DNA from: Streptococcus infantarius subsp. infantarius ATCC BAA-102
GTDB lineage: Bacteria > Bacillota > Bacilli > Lactobacillales > Streptococcaceae
Reading direction: 5' to 3'
Assembly: GCF_000154985.1 (NCBI RefSeq)
Contig: NZ_DS572693.1
Span: forward strand, 124,001-188,000
Length of the DNA: 64,000 nt
The position numbers were made by a program, and so were the translations under genes. Positions 34,123-42,473 of the stretch are shown here, in pieces (position 1 is the stretch's first letter; each line of letters begins with the position of its first letter). Under the pieces are notes generated by a model that saw only the letters and a list, made by a program, of their open reading frames with translations, did no database searches and had not been told where the DNA came from.

Positions 34123-35065
34123 TTATCCAAATGTTTTGGCGGAACGTGATTTGAGTATCGAAGTTAACCTTTTAAAGGAACTTTTACCTGCCGATAGTGA
34201 GATTACTGTTTATCCTTATGTCAATGAAGATGAGTTTATTGAAAGAATGTCTGGTGTGGACGTGCTTTTGACAGCTTTTCTGCCACTTAAGGAAGATATT
34301 TTGGGAAAATTTCCTGACTTAAAGGGGATTGCAGTTAATGCAACAGGGACTAATACTATTGATACTGACTATGCTGAAAAGTTGGGTGTTGCTGTTAGCA
34401 ATTTAAGAGCTTATTCAACAGAAGATGTTGCCAATCATACGATAGCTCTCCTGCTTGCTTTAAATCAAAAACTCTTTATACATCGCAAATTCATAGTAGC
34501 AGGATTTTGGAGTTATCAAAAGGCTGGCGAAGTGAAGCGGCTTTCCTCGCAAACCTTGGCTATTTTCGGTCTTGGTCGAATCGGACAGGCAGTTGCTAAA
34601 CGTGCAAAAAGTTTTGGAATGTCTGTGATAGCTTATGACCCTTTTATTCCTGAGGAAGTGGCAGACCAACTTGGTGTCAAATTGGTTTCAATTGAAACCA
34701 TTCAAGCTGAGGCAGATGTCATCAGTTTGCATTTGTTTGCTAATTCGGCTAATGAGCATTTCTTTAATCGGGACTTCTTTAAGAAGTTGAAAAAACCAGT
34801 GATTTTTATCAATGTGGCGCGTGGTAGTCTTGTGGATGAAGTAGCACTGATTGAAGCGTTAGATGAAGGAAAAGTAATCGGTGCGGGATTGGATGTTTTA
34901 GAGAGTGAAAATCCAGACCTTTCAGATAATCCATTTCTTAAACGAGATAATGTTATCTTGACCCCTCATTCTGCCTTTTATAGTCAAGACAGTCTGAATA
35001 CCTTGCAAGTTCAAACGGTTAAAAATGCAGTTGCTATTTTGAAGGAGTATCATCATGAAATTTGA
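34100..35065 (+). CDS. D-2-hydroxyacid dehydrogenase
   Basis: The 321-residue NAD enzyme has the Rossmann motif FGLGRIGQAVA (about 153), catalytic Arg in VARGS, Glu in DVLESENP and His in LTPHSAF, as in the D-isomer-specific family. It would reduce a 2-oxo acid to the D-hydroxy acid, or the reverse. Next to an aminotransferase, this is a natural pair: amino acid to oxo acid to hydroxy acid. AAAGGAG lies 8 bases before the ATG, and the gene overlaps both neighbours. Confidence 0.85.
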   Translation: MLKVLISDYPNVLAERDLSIEVNLLKELLPADSEITVYPYVNEDEFIERMSGVDVLLTAFLPLKEDILGKFPDLKGIAVNATGTNTIDTDYAEKLGVAVSNLRAYSTEDVANHTIALLLALNQKLFIHRKFIVAGFWSYQKAGEVKRLSSQTLAIFGLGRIGQAVAKRAKSFGMSVIAYDPFIPEEVADQLGVKLVSIETIQAEADVISLHLFANSANEHFFNRDFFKKLKKPVIFINVARGSLVDEVALIEALDEGKVIGAGLDVLESENPDLSDNPFLKRDNVILTPHSAFYSQDSLNTLQVQTVKNAVAILKEYHHEI

Positions 35066-36677
35066 AACCATTGAAGAATTGAGCACGCCAGAACGTATAG
35101 AATCCATTGCTAAATATTTGGTGTCCATTCTTTCAGTAAATGGTACAGCAGGAGAAGTCAATTTGGCTGATGCCATTTATGAATTGGTGCAATCAGCGCC
35201 GTATTTTACAGCTCACCCTGAGTGTGTTTGGCAACAAGTTTTAGAAGATGATTCTTTAAAACGTAAGAATAATTTTGCACTGCTAAAGAAAGCTGGGGTA
35301 TCAAAGACAGTAATCCTGCATTCTCATATGGATACTGTTGGGGTTGAAGATTATGGTCCTATAAAAGGCATCGCCAATGATTCAGATGCGCTTCAAGCGT
35401 TCTTTAAAAACTATGACGAAGACCCACTTATTCAAGAACATGCTAAATCTGGTGACTGGTTGTTTGGCCGCGGAATGCTTGATATGAAATCAGGAGATGC
35501 AGTCAATATTGCGACACTTTTCTATTACATGGAACATCCAGATGAACTTCCTTGCAATTTACTTTTGATGACCAATTGTGTTGAGGAAAATGACCATACT
35601 GGTGCTATCCAGGCCTCAAGTGAACTGTTACGTCTTCGTCAAGCAGGTTATGAGTTTCAAGCAGCGGTTAATACGGATTTTATTTCTCCTTCATATGACG
35701 GTGATGAGAAGAAATATATTTACACGGGCGCTGCTGGGAAAATGCTGACATGTTTTTACATCAAAAGGAGAGAAACGCATGTTGGCAGTTGTTTGATGGG
35801 TATTGATGCCACAATGATTTCTAGTGCGATTAATCTTAAAATCAATACCAACCTTGATTTAGTTGAAAAAATTGACAATGAAGATATATTGCCAAGTTCT
35901 GTGCTTTTACAACGAGATTGCAAGGATTTTTATAATGTCCAAACAAACAAGCGTGCCAATCTTTACTTCAATACTTTCTTATATGAAAAAAGTGCAGATA
36001 CCATTTTGCACACCTTAATGGAAGCTAGTCGTGAGGCTGTCCATGAGGTTTCAAGACATTATAAAGAACGATTTAAGATTTATTCGGAAAGAAGTCATAT
36101 TCGTAGCCAGATTTCGCATGATATTACTGTGATGACTTTTTCGCAGTATCTAGATGTTTTGGAGAAAAAAGGTTTTGATAGCCAGGCCTTAATTAGGGAG
36201 TTCTTTGAAACTATCGGAGATTTTGACAAACGAGAAGTTGGTTTTGATTTAATTGACTACCTTGAGGCAAAAACACAGTCTGATGAAGCAAAAGTGATTG
36301 TCTTTTTAGCACCGCCGTTTTGTCCCCACAATTATACTGATAAAGACAGCGATGTTGACCAAGCGCTTGAAAAAATGATGGCAGAATTTCCTGAAGAACA
36401 TTTTGTGAAACGACGATTTTTCCCATTTTTAAGTGATTCTAGCTATCTTGCGATGCGAGAAAGTCCAGAAGACATTGAAAAACTAAAAGCGAATTTTCCT
36501 CTGATGGATGCAATTTATCCATTGCCAGTTGATACCATCAGAAAGCTTGACATTCCAGCTCTCGACTTGGGCGTTTACGGTATTGGAGCTCATACTTGGA
36601 AAGAAAGACTCTACAAATCTTATTCTTATCACACTCTTCCAAAGGTTATTAGAAGTTTTATCAAGCATTTAAGCTAA
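35055..36677 (+). CDS. M20 family metallohydrolase, RocB-like
   Basis: The 540-residue protein has M20 metal sites HSHMDTV (about 94), RGMLDMKSGDA (about 140) and CVEENDH (about 175) and is long like RocB of Bacillus, the arginine-utilisation protein, rather than the 400-residue dipeptidase type. It probably hydrolyses an amide or peptide bond of the imported compound. The ATG overlaps the previous gene, and AAGGAG lies just upstream. It is the last gene of the operon; no clear terminator follows before the trp promoter. Confidence 0.82.
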   Translation: MKFETIEELSTPERIESIAKYLVSILSVNGTAGEVNLADAIYELVQSAPYFTAHPECVWQQVLEDDSLKRKNNFALLKKAGVSKTVILHSHMDTVGVEDYGPIKGIANDSDALQAFFKNYDEDPLIQEHAKSGDWLFGRGMLDMKSGDAVNIATLFYYMEHPDELPCNLLLMTNCVEENDHTGAIQASSELLRLRQAGYEFQAAVNTDFISPSYDGDEKKYIYTGAAGKMLTCFYIKRRETHVGSCLMGIDATMISSAINLKINTNLDLVEKIDNEDILPSSVLLQRDCKDFYNVQTNKRANLYFNTFLYEKSADTILHTLMEASREAVHEVSRHYKERFKIYSERSHIRSQISHDITVMTFSQYLDVLEKKGFDSQALIREFFETIGDFDKREVGFDLIDYLEAKTQSDEAKVIVFLAPPFCPHNYTDKDSDVDQALEKMMAEFPEEHFVKRRFFPFLSDSSYLAMRESPEDIEKLKANFPLMDAIYPLPVDTIRKLDIPALDLGVYGIGAHTWKERLYKSYSYHTLPKVIRSFIKHLS

Positions 36678-36734
36678 AGTTTGAGCATAGCAAATAAGTG
36701 TTTTGAATAAAAATAAGAAAATTTCGAAAAGAAC

Positions 36735-36762
36735 TTGAAATTTTCAGAATTTAGGTTATAAT
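36735..36762 (+). promoter_or_regulatory. Promoter of the trpXYZ leader
   Basis: TTGAAA (36735-36740), 16-bp spacer, consensus TATAAT (36757-36762). Transcription should start near 36769, just before the leader-peptide ribosome site. Confidence 0.75.
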
Positions 36763-36791
36763 TATTAAAAAACACAGGGGGAAGCTAAGAT

Positions 36792-36839
36792 ATGAGCATG
36801 ACACAAACTCTTACAAGTTGGCAAAGTTGGCGTATGTAA
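36792..36839 (+). CDS. Tryptophan leader peptide
   Basis: A 15-codon frame encodes MSMTQTLTSWQSWRM, with Trp at codons 10 and 13. AGGGGGAAG lies at ribosome-site distance. Two Trp in 15 residues ahead of a terminator and a Trp-type transporter is the mark of ribosome-mediated attenuation: when charged tRNA-Trp is scarce the ribosome stalls there and changes folding of the RNA downstream. Confidence 0.8.
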   Translation: MSMTQTLTSWQSWRM

Positions 36840-36858
36840 AAGTTGTGTTTATGTTGTT

Positions 36859-36963
36859 GCATAGATACGACTTTTGGAGTACTTCTAAAAAGTATCTATG
36901 CGCTAATCTTAGTTAAAAGATAAAAAAGCGTGTAGTAAGCAATTACTAGACGCTTTTCTTTTT
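36859..36963 (+). promoter_or_regulatory. Attenuator of trpXYZ
   Basis: A 10-bp perfect stem pairs 36859-36868 with 36892-36901. A terminator follows: 36924-36938 pairs with 36943-36957 with one G/G mismatch and a GCAA loop, then a T-rich tail. The leader-peptide region can fold on itself (36802-36815 with 36835-36847), and CTAAGAT at 36785 can pair with ATCTTAG at 36906. These overlapping options allow a switch controlled by ribosome stalling at the Trp codons. No T-box sequence is seen. Confidence 0.72.
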
Positions 36964-37025
36964 AGTTGACTCATCAAATTGAAAATAAGGTATTAAATAA
37001 ATTAGATTGTTCAACGGAGAAAAAT

Positions 37026-38027
37026 ATGAAAAATAAGGCACTTATTGGAACACTTATTGCCCTTGTCATTTTAGTAGCTGGTTCAATGATTTATGACCAG
37101 ACTAAAAATGAGTCAGCAAAAAATGGAGATATTAAAATCGGTATTTTACAATATGTTACCCACGATGCTCTTGATGAAATTGAAAGAGGGATTGAAGATG
37201 GCTTAGCTGATGCTGGCTACGACAAAGCAAATGCTAAGATTACCGTTTTAAATGCCGAAGGTGACCAAAGTAAAATCCAAACCATGAGTAAACAATTGGT
37301 TCATGCTAAAAATGACGTGGTTATTGGGATTGCAACACCAGCTGCTCAAGGACTAGCTTCAGCAACCAAAGACATTCCAGTTGTGATGGGAGCTATTTCA
37401 GACCCAGTCGGAGCAAAATTGGTTAAGAATTTGAAAAAACCGGAAGGAAACGTTACAGGCGTTTCTAACCAAGTGCCGATTAAACAAACGGTTGAGATGA
37501 TTCAAGAAATTACACCAAACACTAAAACAATCGGAGTTTTGTATGCTAGTAGCGAAGATAATTCCGTATCTCAAGTGGCTGAATTTAAAAAATACGCTAA
37601 AGCAGCTGGTATCAATGTAATTGAATACGCTGTTCCATCAACCAATGAAATTAAAACAACCATGTCTGTCATGACTGGTAAAGTCGATGCTGTTTTTGTC
37701 CCACAAGATAATACCATTGCCTCAGCTTTTTCAACTGTTGTTAACTCAGCAAACGCTGCTAAGATTCCAGTTTATTCATGTGTGGACACCATGGTTGAAC
37801 AAGGAAGCATCGCTTCAGTCGCTCAAAGCCAATATGATTTAGGGGTTGAAACAGCAAAAATTGCTGTTAAATTACTTGCTGGTAAAAAAGTATCAGACGT
37901 CCCAGTTAACATCGTTAATACTGGTACCCCAACCCTTAACTTAAAAGAAGCTCAAGAACTTGGCATTACAATTCCAGATAGCATGTTGTCAAAAGCAACA
38001 GTAGCTGTTAAAGCAGATGAAAATTAG
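37026..38027 (+). CDS. trpX: ABC transporter substrate-binding protein, tryptophan type
   Basis: The 333-residue protein of the ABC_sub_bind family has a hydrophobic anchor at residues 5-22 without a lipobox Cys, so it is probably held by its uncleaved helix. It shows DIKIGILQYVTHDALDEIERG, PVVMGAISDPVGAKLV and VDAVFVPQDNTIASA, conserved in this family. The Trp leader and attenuator upstream point to tryptophan or a relative as substrate. ATG 37026 has ACGGAG upstream; an in-frame start 60 bases earlier lies in the terminator T-tract. Confidence 0.85.
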   Translation: MKNKALIGTLIALVILVAGSMIYDQTKNESAKNGDIKIGILQYVTHDALDEIERGIEDGLADAGYDKANAKITVLNAEGDQSKIQTMSKQLVHAKNDVVIGIATPAAQGLASATKDIPVVMGAISDPVGAKLVKNLKKPEGNVTGVSNQVPIKQTVEMIQEITPNTKTIGVLYASSEDNSVSQVAEFKKYAKAAGINVIEYAVPSTNEIKTTMSVMTGKVDAVFVPQDNTIASAFSTVVNSANAAKIPVYSCVDTMVEQGSIASVAQSQYDLGVETAKIAVKLLAGKKVSDVPVNIVNTGTPTLNLKEAQELGITIPDSMLSKATVAVKADEN

Positions 38028-38048
38028 GAGAGAAGGAGAAAACATCAT

Positions 38049-38918
38049 ATGATTATTTCGTCAGTTTCACAAGGACTTTTGTGGGGAATTCTTGGTTTAG
38101 GAATTTACCTGACTTTCCGAATTCTTAATTTTCCAGATATGACGACTGAAGGGTCTTTCCCTCTTGGTGGAGCAGTGGCTGTTACTTTGATGAATCACGG
38201 GACACACCCTTTGTTAGCTACTTTGGCAGGTATGCTTGCGGGTTGTTTAGCTGGTCTTGTTACTGGTCTTCTTTATACTAAAGGAAAAATTCCAACGCTT
38301 TTAGCAGGGATTTTGGTAATGACGTCATGTAACTCCGTTATGCTTATGGTTATGAAACGTGCCAACCTAGGTTTGTTTAACATCAAACCTTTGCAAGCCT
38401 TGCTTCCATTTTCTGATAGTACAAATCTTTTGGTCATTGGTCTTTTAGCAGTGATTATCGTGATTTCAGCGCTTATCTTTTTCCTTTATACACGACTTGG
38501 TCAAGCTTACATCGCAACTGGTGATAACCTTGATATGGCAAAGAGTTTTGGAATCAATACTGACCGTATGGAAGTTATGGGACTTACCATTTCAAATGGT
38601 TTGATTGCTTTGTCAGGGGCTCTTGTCAGTCAACAAGACGGCTACGCTGATGTGTCAAAAGGGATTGGTGTTATTGTAATCGGTCTTGCAAGTATCATTA
38701 TCGGTGAGGTGCTTTACTCAACTGGTTTGACACTACTTGAACGTTTGATTGCTATCGTGGTTGGGTCAATTTTGTACCAATTCTTAATCACAGGTGTGAT
38801 TGCCCTTGGTTTCAATACCAACTACCTCAAATTATTCAGTGCCATTGTCTTAGCTATTTGTCTTATGGTTCCTGTTCTTAAAAATAAATTCTTTAAAGGA
38901 GTGACCTTATCACGATGA
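38049..38918 (+). CDS. trpY: ABC transporter permease, tryptophan type
   Basis: The 289-residue permease of the branched-chain (LivH-like) type has eight or so hydrophobic segments. FPDMTTEGSFPLGGAV near residue 28 and a cytosolic ATGDNLDMAKSFGINTDRMEVMG loop (about 156) that should touch the ATPase are typical for partners of ABC_sub_bind proteins. GAGAAGGAG precedes the start. It overlaps the ATPase gene by four bases. Confidence 0.87.
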   Translation: MIISSVSQGLLWGILGLGIYLTFRILNFPDMTTEGSFPLGGAVAVTLMNHGTHPLLATLAGMLAGCLAGLVTGLLYTKGKIPTLLAGILVMTSCNSVMLMVMKRANLGLFNIKPLQALLPFSDSTNLLVIGLLAVIIVISALIFFLYTRLGQAYIATGDNLDMAKSFGINTDRMEVMGLTISNGLIALSGALVSQQDGYADVSKGIGVIVIGLASIIIGEVLYSTGLTLLERLIAIVVGSILYQFLITGVIALGFNTNYLKLFSAIVLAICLMVPVLKNKFFKGVTLSR

Positions 38919-39673
38919 AAAAAATTGTAGAATTAAAAAATGCAACAGTTCAAGTTAATAATGGTCTTGATGAGGTCAAAACAATCCTTGATGATGTGAG
39001 CTTGACCATTTATGAGCATGATTTTTTGACGATTTTAGGTGGTAATGGTGCCGGTAAATCAACCCTCTTTAACGTGATTGCTGGGACTTTGATGTTAACT
39101 AGCGGAAGCATTTCAATCCTTGGAAAAGATGTGACGCATCTGCCTGCTGAAAAACGTGCTAATTACCTTGCGCGTGTCTTTCAAGACCCTAAAATGGGTA
39201 CAGCACCTCGTATGACAGTGGCTGAAAATCTTCTTATTGCCAAATATCGTGGTGAAAAACGTGGACTTTTGCCACGAAAAATTCATGCGTTTACCGATGA
39301 ATTTCAAGCGTTGGTTGCACGAACTGGTAATGGTCTTGAAAAACATTTGGATACGCCGACGGGTCTTTTGTCAGGTGGTCAACGTCAAGCGCTCAGCCTT
39401 TTGATGGCTACGCTGAAACGTCCAGAGTTGTTATTACTCGATGAACACACAGCAGCACTTGACCCTAAAACGAGTGTATTCTTGATGAATTTAACAGATG
39501 AATTTGTAACGGGTGACCACTTGACAGCACTCATGATTACACACCACATGGAAGATGCTCTGAAATATGGCAACCGTTTGATTGTTATGAAAGATGGGAA
39601 AATCATCAAAGACCTCAACCAAGATGAAAAAGCCCAACTGGCAATCGCTGATTACTATCAATTATTTGAATAA
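38915..39673 (+). CDS. trpZ: ABC transporter ATP-binding protein, tryptophan type
   Basis: The 252-residue ATPase has Walker A GGNGAGKST, signature LSGGQRQA, Walker B LLLLDEHTAALDP and switch His in ITHHMEDA. The Walker B region reads DEHTA where most have DEPTA, as is usual in this subfamily. It completes the trpXYZ importer and is followed by a terminator. Confidence 0.88.
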   Translation: MKKIVELKNATVQVNNGLDEVKTILDDVSLTIYEHDFLTILGGNGAGKSTLFNVIAGTLMLTSGSISILGKDVTHLPAEKRANYLARVFQDPKMGTAPRMTVAENLLIAKYRGEKRGLLPRKIHAFTDEFQALVARTGNGLEKHLDTPTGLLSGGQRQALSLLMATLKRPELLLLDEHTAALDPKTSVFLMNLTDEFVTGDHLTALMITHHMEDALKYGNRLIVMKDGKIIKDLNQDEKAQLAIADYYQLFE

Positions 39674-39677
39674 AATG

Positions 39678-39699
39678 AAACGCCATCGGGCGTTTTTTT
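39678..39699 (+). terminator. Terminator of trpXYZ
   Basis: AAACGCC (39678-39684) pairs with GGCGTTT (39689-39695) around ATCG, followed by further T. Confidence 0.8.
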
Positions 39700-39750
39700 G
39701 TGCCTTGAGTGACTTTTCCAAATCATAAAGAAGAAAATCTTCTGAAAATA

Positions 39751-39836
39751 TGTTACAATTAAATTGCTGTAATTCGACTTGCTAACCTTTTTGGAGGCAA
39801 GGACCGTTAGTAAAGAAATAAGCAAACATGGTTTGC
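39751..39836 (+). promoter_or_regulatory. rnjB promoter and structured leader
   Basis: The extended -10 TGTTACAAT lies at 39751-39759. In the leader, CTTGC (39778-39782) can pair with GCAAG (39797-39801), while CTAAC (39782-39786), in the loop, can pair with GTTAG (39806-39810). This is the order of an H-type pseudoknot or of two exclusive stems. A separate hairpin, GCAAAC and GTTTGC around ATG, lies at 39822-39836. It could be a control site for RNase J levels. Confidence 0.5.
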
Positions 39837-39872
39837 ACGTATAAAAAAATAAAATGAGGAGAAAACATCGTC

Positions 39873-41534
39873 ATGAGCGATATTAAAATTATTGCCCTAG
39901 GTGGGGTTCGTGAAAATGCGAAAAACCTCTATGTGGTAGAAGTTAATGACTCAATTTTCGTTTTGGATGCTGGACTGAAGTATCCTGAAAATGAGCAACT
40001 TGGTGTGGATGAAGTCATTCCAAACCTTGATTACCTAATTGAAAACAAAAAACGTGTGCAAGGGATTTTCTTGACACACGGGCACGCCGATGCTATCGGA
40101 GCTTTGCCTTATATTTTGCAAGAATTTAAAGCGCCAGTCTTTGGTTCACCACTTACTATTGAGTTAGCGAAGCTCTTTGTGAAGAAAAATAACAACGTTA
40201 AGAAATTCAATAATTTCCACGTTATCGACGCTGAAACTGAAATCGAATTTGCGGATGCGACGATTTCATTCTTCAAAACAACTCACTCAGTTCCTGAAAG
40301 TTTAGGGATTGTAGTTGGTACCGATGAAGGAAATATTGTCTATACTGGTGACTTTAAGTTTGACCAAGCTGCGCGTAAATATTACCGCACTGACTTGGGA
40401 CGTTTGACTGAAATTGGACGTGAAGGAGTGCTTGCCCTTCTTTCTGATTCTGCAAATGCTACAAGCCAGGTCATGACAGCAAGCGAAGCAGAAGTTGCTG
40501 CTGAAATGGATAGCGCTATTGCTGACGCTGAAGGTCGCGTTATCATTGCTGCGGTAGCCTCAAACCTAGTGCGTATCCAACAAGTCTTTGACTCAGCTGC
40601 TGAATACGGTCGTCGTGTGGTCTTGACTGGTTTTGACGCTGAAAACATTGTTCGCACAGCGATTCGTATGAAGCGTCTTCGTTTGGTTGATGAAAAATTA
40701 ATCATCAAACCAAAAGACATGCACAAATACGAAGACCATGAATTAATTATTCTTGAAGCTGGTCGCATGGGTGAGCCAATCAATGGTCTACATAAAATGG
40801 CACTTGGACGTCACCGTTATATTCAAATTAAAGATGGTGATTTGGTTTACATCGTTACAACACCAAGTCTTTCAAAAGAAGCAGCGGTTGCGCGTGTTGA
40901 AAACCTTATTTACAAAGCTGGTGGTACGGTTAACCTTATTACGAAGACACTTAATGTCTCAGGTCATGCCAATGGACGTGATTTGCAGTTGATGCTTAAC
41001 CTTCTTCAACCGAAATACCTTTTCCCAGTTCAAGGTGAGTACCGTAATTTGGCAGCTCACGCTGAATTGGCACAAGAAGTGGGAATGTACCCTGAAAACA
41101 TCTACATCGTTAAACGTGGTGATGTTATGGTTCTTGGTAAAAATGGTTTTAACCATGAAGGTAGCGTACCAGCAGGCGATGTCATGATTGATGGTAATGC
41201 TATCGGTGATGTTGGAAACATCGTTCTTCGTGACCGTAAAGTCTTGTCAGAAGATGGTATCTTCATCGTTGCCTTGACTGTTAATAAACGCGAGAAGAAA
41301 ATTATTTCTAAAGCAAAAATTCACACACGCGGATTTGTTTACGTTAAGAAGAGCCGTGATATTCTTCGTGAATCGGCTGAATTGGTTAACCAAACCGTTG
41401 AAAACTACTTGAAACAAGATAGTTTTGACTGGGGTGAACTAAAAGGAGCTGTCCGCGATGAAGTGGCCAAATTCCTCTTTGACCAAACCAAACGCCGCCC
41501 AGCGATTTTACCAGTCGTTATGGAAGTGAGATAA
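39873..41534 (+). CDS. rnjB: Ribonuclease J2
   Basis: The 553-residue metallo-beta-lactamase/beta-CASP RNase works with RNase J1 in 5'-end mRNA decay and processing. The main metal motif reads THGHADAIGA where J1 enzymes have HGHEDHIGG, so the Asp is kept but the following His is Ala. Other sites, YTGDFKFD and NVSGHANGRD, are also altered from J1 (SGHGS). This degenerate set and the length mark it as J2, which in streptococci is essential or near so but weakly active on its own. The start has GAGGAG at fair spacing. Confidence 0.93.
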   Translation: MSDIKIIALGGVRENAKNLYVVEVNDSIFVLDAGLKYPENEQLGVDEVIPNLDYLIENKKRVQGIFLTHGHADAIGALPYILQEFKAPVFGSPLTIELAKLFVKKNNNVKKFNNFHVIDAETEIEFADATISFFKTTHSVPESLGIVVGTDEGNIVYTGDFKFDQAARKYYRTDLGRLTEIGREGVLALLSDSANATSQVMTASEAEVAAEMDSAIADAEGRVIIAAVASNLVRIQQVFDSAAEYGRRVVLTGFDAENIVRTAIRMKRLRLVDEKLIIKPKDMHKYEDHELIILEAGRMGEPINGLHKMALGRHRYIQIKDGDLVYIVTTPSLSKEAAVARVENLIYKAGGTVNLITKTLNVSGHANGRDLQLMLNLLQPKYLFPVQGEYRNLAAHAELAQEVGMYPENIYIVKRGDVMVLGKNGFNHEGSVPAGDVMIDGNAIGDVGNIVLRDRKVLSEDGIFIVALTVNKREKKIISKAKIHTRGFVYVKKSRDILRESAELVNQTVENYLKQDSFDWGELKGAVRDEVAKFLFDQTKRRPAILPVVMEVR

Positions 41535-41543
41535 AAATAATTT

Positions 41544-41573
41544 GAAGCTAGTTTTTTTACTAGCTTCTTTTTT
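41544..41573 (+). terminator. Terminator of rnjB
   Basis: GAAGCTAGT (41544-41552) pairs with ACTAGCTTC (41559-41567), then six T. Confidence 0.85.
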
Positions 41574-41600
41574 GTTGTGTACCGAAATGTTTATTTTTTC

Positions 41601-41629
41601 TTGTTTTTTTAAGCTGGGCTTGTTATACT
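41601..41629 (+). promoter_or_regulatory. Promoter of the matrixin-like protease gene
   Basis: TTGTTT (41601-41606), 17-bp spacer, TATACT (41624-41629). Confidence 0.55.
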
Positions 41630-41681
41630 AAAGCCCGAGGTAATTTGTTAATGCTTAGAATTCTAGAAAGAAAGGGTACGT

Positions 41682-42395
41682 ATGAGAACACTATTTAAGA
41701 TTATCTTTTTTATTCCCAGCCTTATAATCAATATTATCTGGAATTTTTTCTGGGCAATTATTAAGACAATTGTTCTGATTGCCATTTTATGTTTTGGCCT
41801 TCTTTATTACGCCAATAACAGCAGTTCTCAGTTAGCAAATTCCATTTCAAATATTGCTAATAGTGTCGTTACGTACTTTGATGCTAATAAAGATGATATT
41901 GCTAATAATTTAAAAGACTTGTCAACAGATGATTTTACTCATTATTCTGGTGCTCGTTGGTCTAGCAATTCGGCTAATGTTTATATTAAAACAACTAATA
42001 AGACGCTAGTTAACGCTTATGAAGAAGCAATTAATGCTTGGAATGCCACTGGGGCATTTACCTTTACACTTGTTAGTGATGAGAGTTCAGCAGATATTGT
42101 TGCAACTGAATATTCAGATGCAAGTTCAAAAGCAGCTGGTTTAGCTGAAACAGAGACTAATGCGTTGACTAATCAGATTACGCATGTGGACGTTAAGTTA
42201 AATACCTATTACTTGCTTGATAATGATTATGGCTACACGCATAATCGTATTGTCTACACAGCAGAGCACGAATTGGGACACGCGATTGGGCTTGACCACG
42301 ACGATAATGAAGAATCAGTCATGCAATCGTCAGGTTCATACTATGGCATTCAAGATGTCGATATCCAAAAAGTACAATCGATTTATAATCAATAG
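41682..42395 (+). CDS. Membrane-anchored matrixin-like zinc metalloprotease
   Basis: The 237-residue protein has a strongly hydrophobic N-terminus (about 5-43), either one long or two short membrane segments, then an extracellular domain. The zinc site HELGHAIGLDH places His196, His200 and His206 as ligands and Glu197 as the base, and VMQSSG supplies the Met-turn (Met214). This is the M10A matrixin-type signature, and the WSSNSANVYIKTTN segment fits its first strands. It probably cleaves proteins at the outer membrane face or wall; the target is unknown. It has its own promoter and terminator. Confidence 0.85.
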   Translation: MRTLFKIIFFIPSLIINIIWNFFWAIIKTIVLIAILCFGLLYYANNSSSQLANSISNIANSVVTYFDANKDDIANNLKDLSTDDFTHYSGARWSSNSANVYIKTTNKTLVNAYEEAINAWNATGAFTFTLVSDESSADIVATEYSDASSKAAGLAETETNALTNQITHVDVKLNTYYLLDNDYGYTHNRIVYTAEHELGHAIGLDHDDNEESVMQSSGSYYGIQDVDIQKVQSIYNQ

Positions 42396-42400
42396 TAATG

Positions 42401-42426
42401 AAATCTGCTCATTTGAGCAGATTTTT
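42401..42426 (+). terminator. Terminator of the protease gene
   Basis: AAATCTGCTC (42401-42410) pairs with GAGCAGATTT (42415-42424) around ATTT. Confidence 0.85.
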
Positions 42427-42457
42427 TGATATTATCCTAGTTTAACGAGTGAGGATT

Positions 42458-42473
42458 TGTTAAAATAGACATA
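42458..42473 (+). promoter_or_regulatory. Extended -10 placed for a leaderless ABC-F mRNA
   Basis: TGTTAAAAT (42458-42466) lies so that transcription, seven bases after the -10, would begin at the A of the start codon (42473). There is no ribosome site before that ATG. Confidence 0.45.

Noticed and set aside
36678-37025. T-box riboswitch upstream of trpX
   Set aside because: No T-box bulge sequence and the leader is short; a Trp-rich peptide frame explains the region better.
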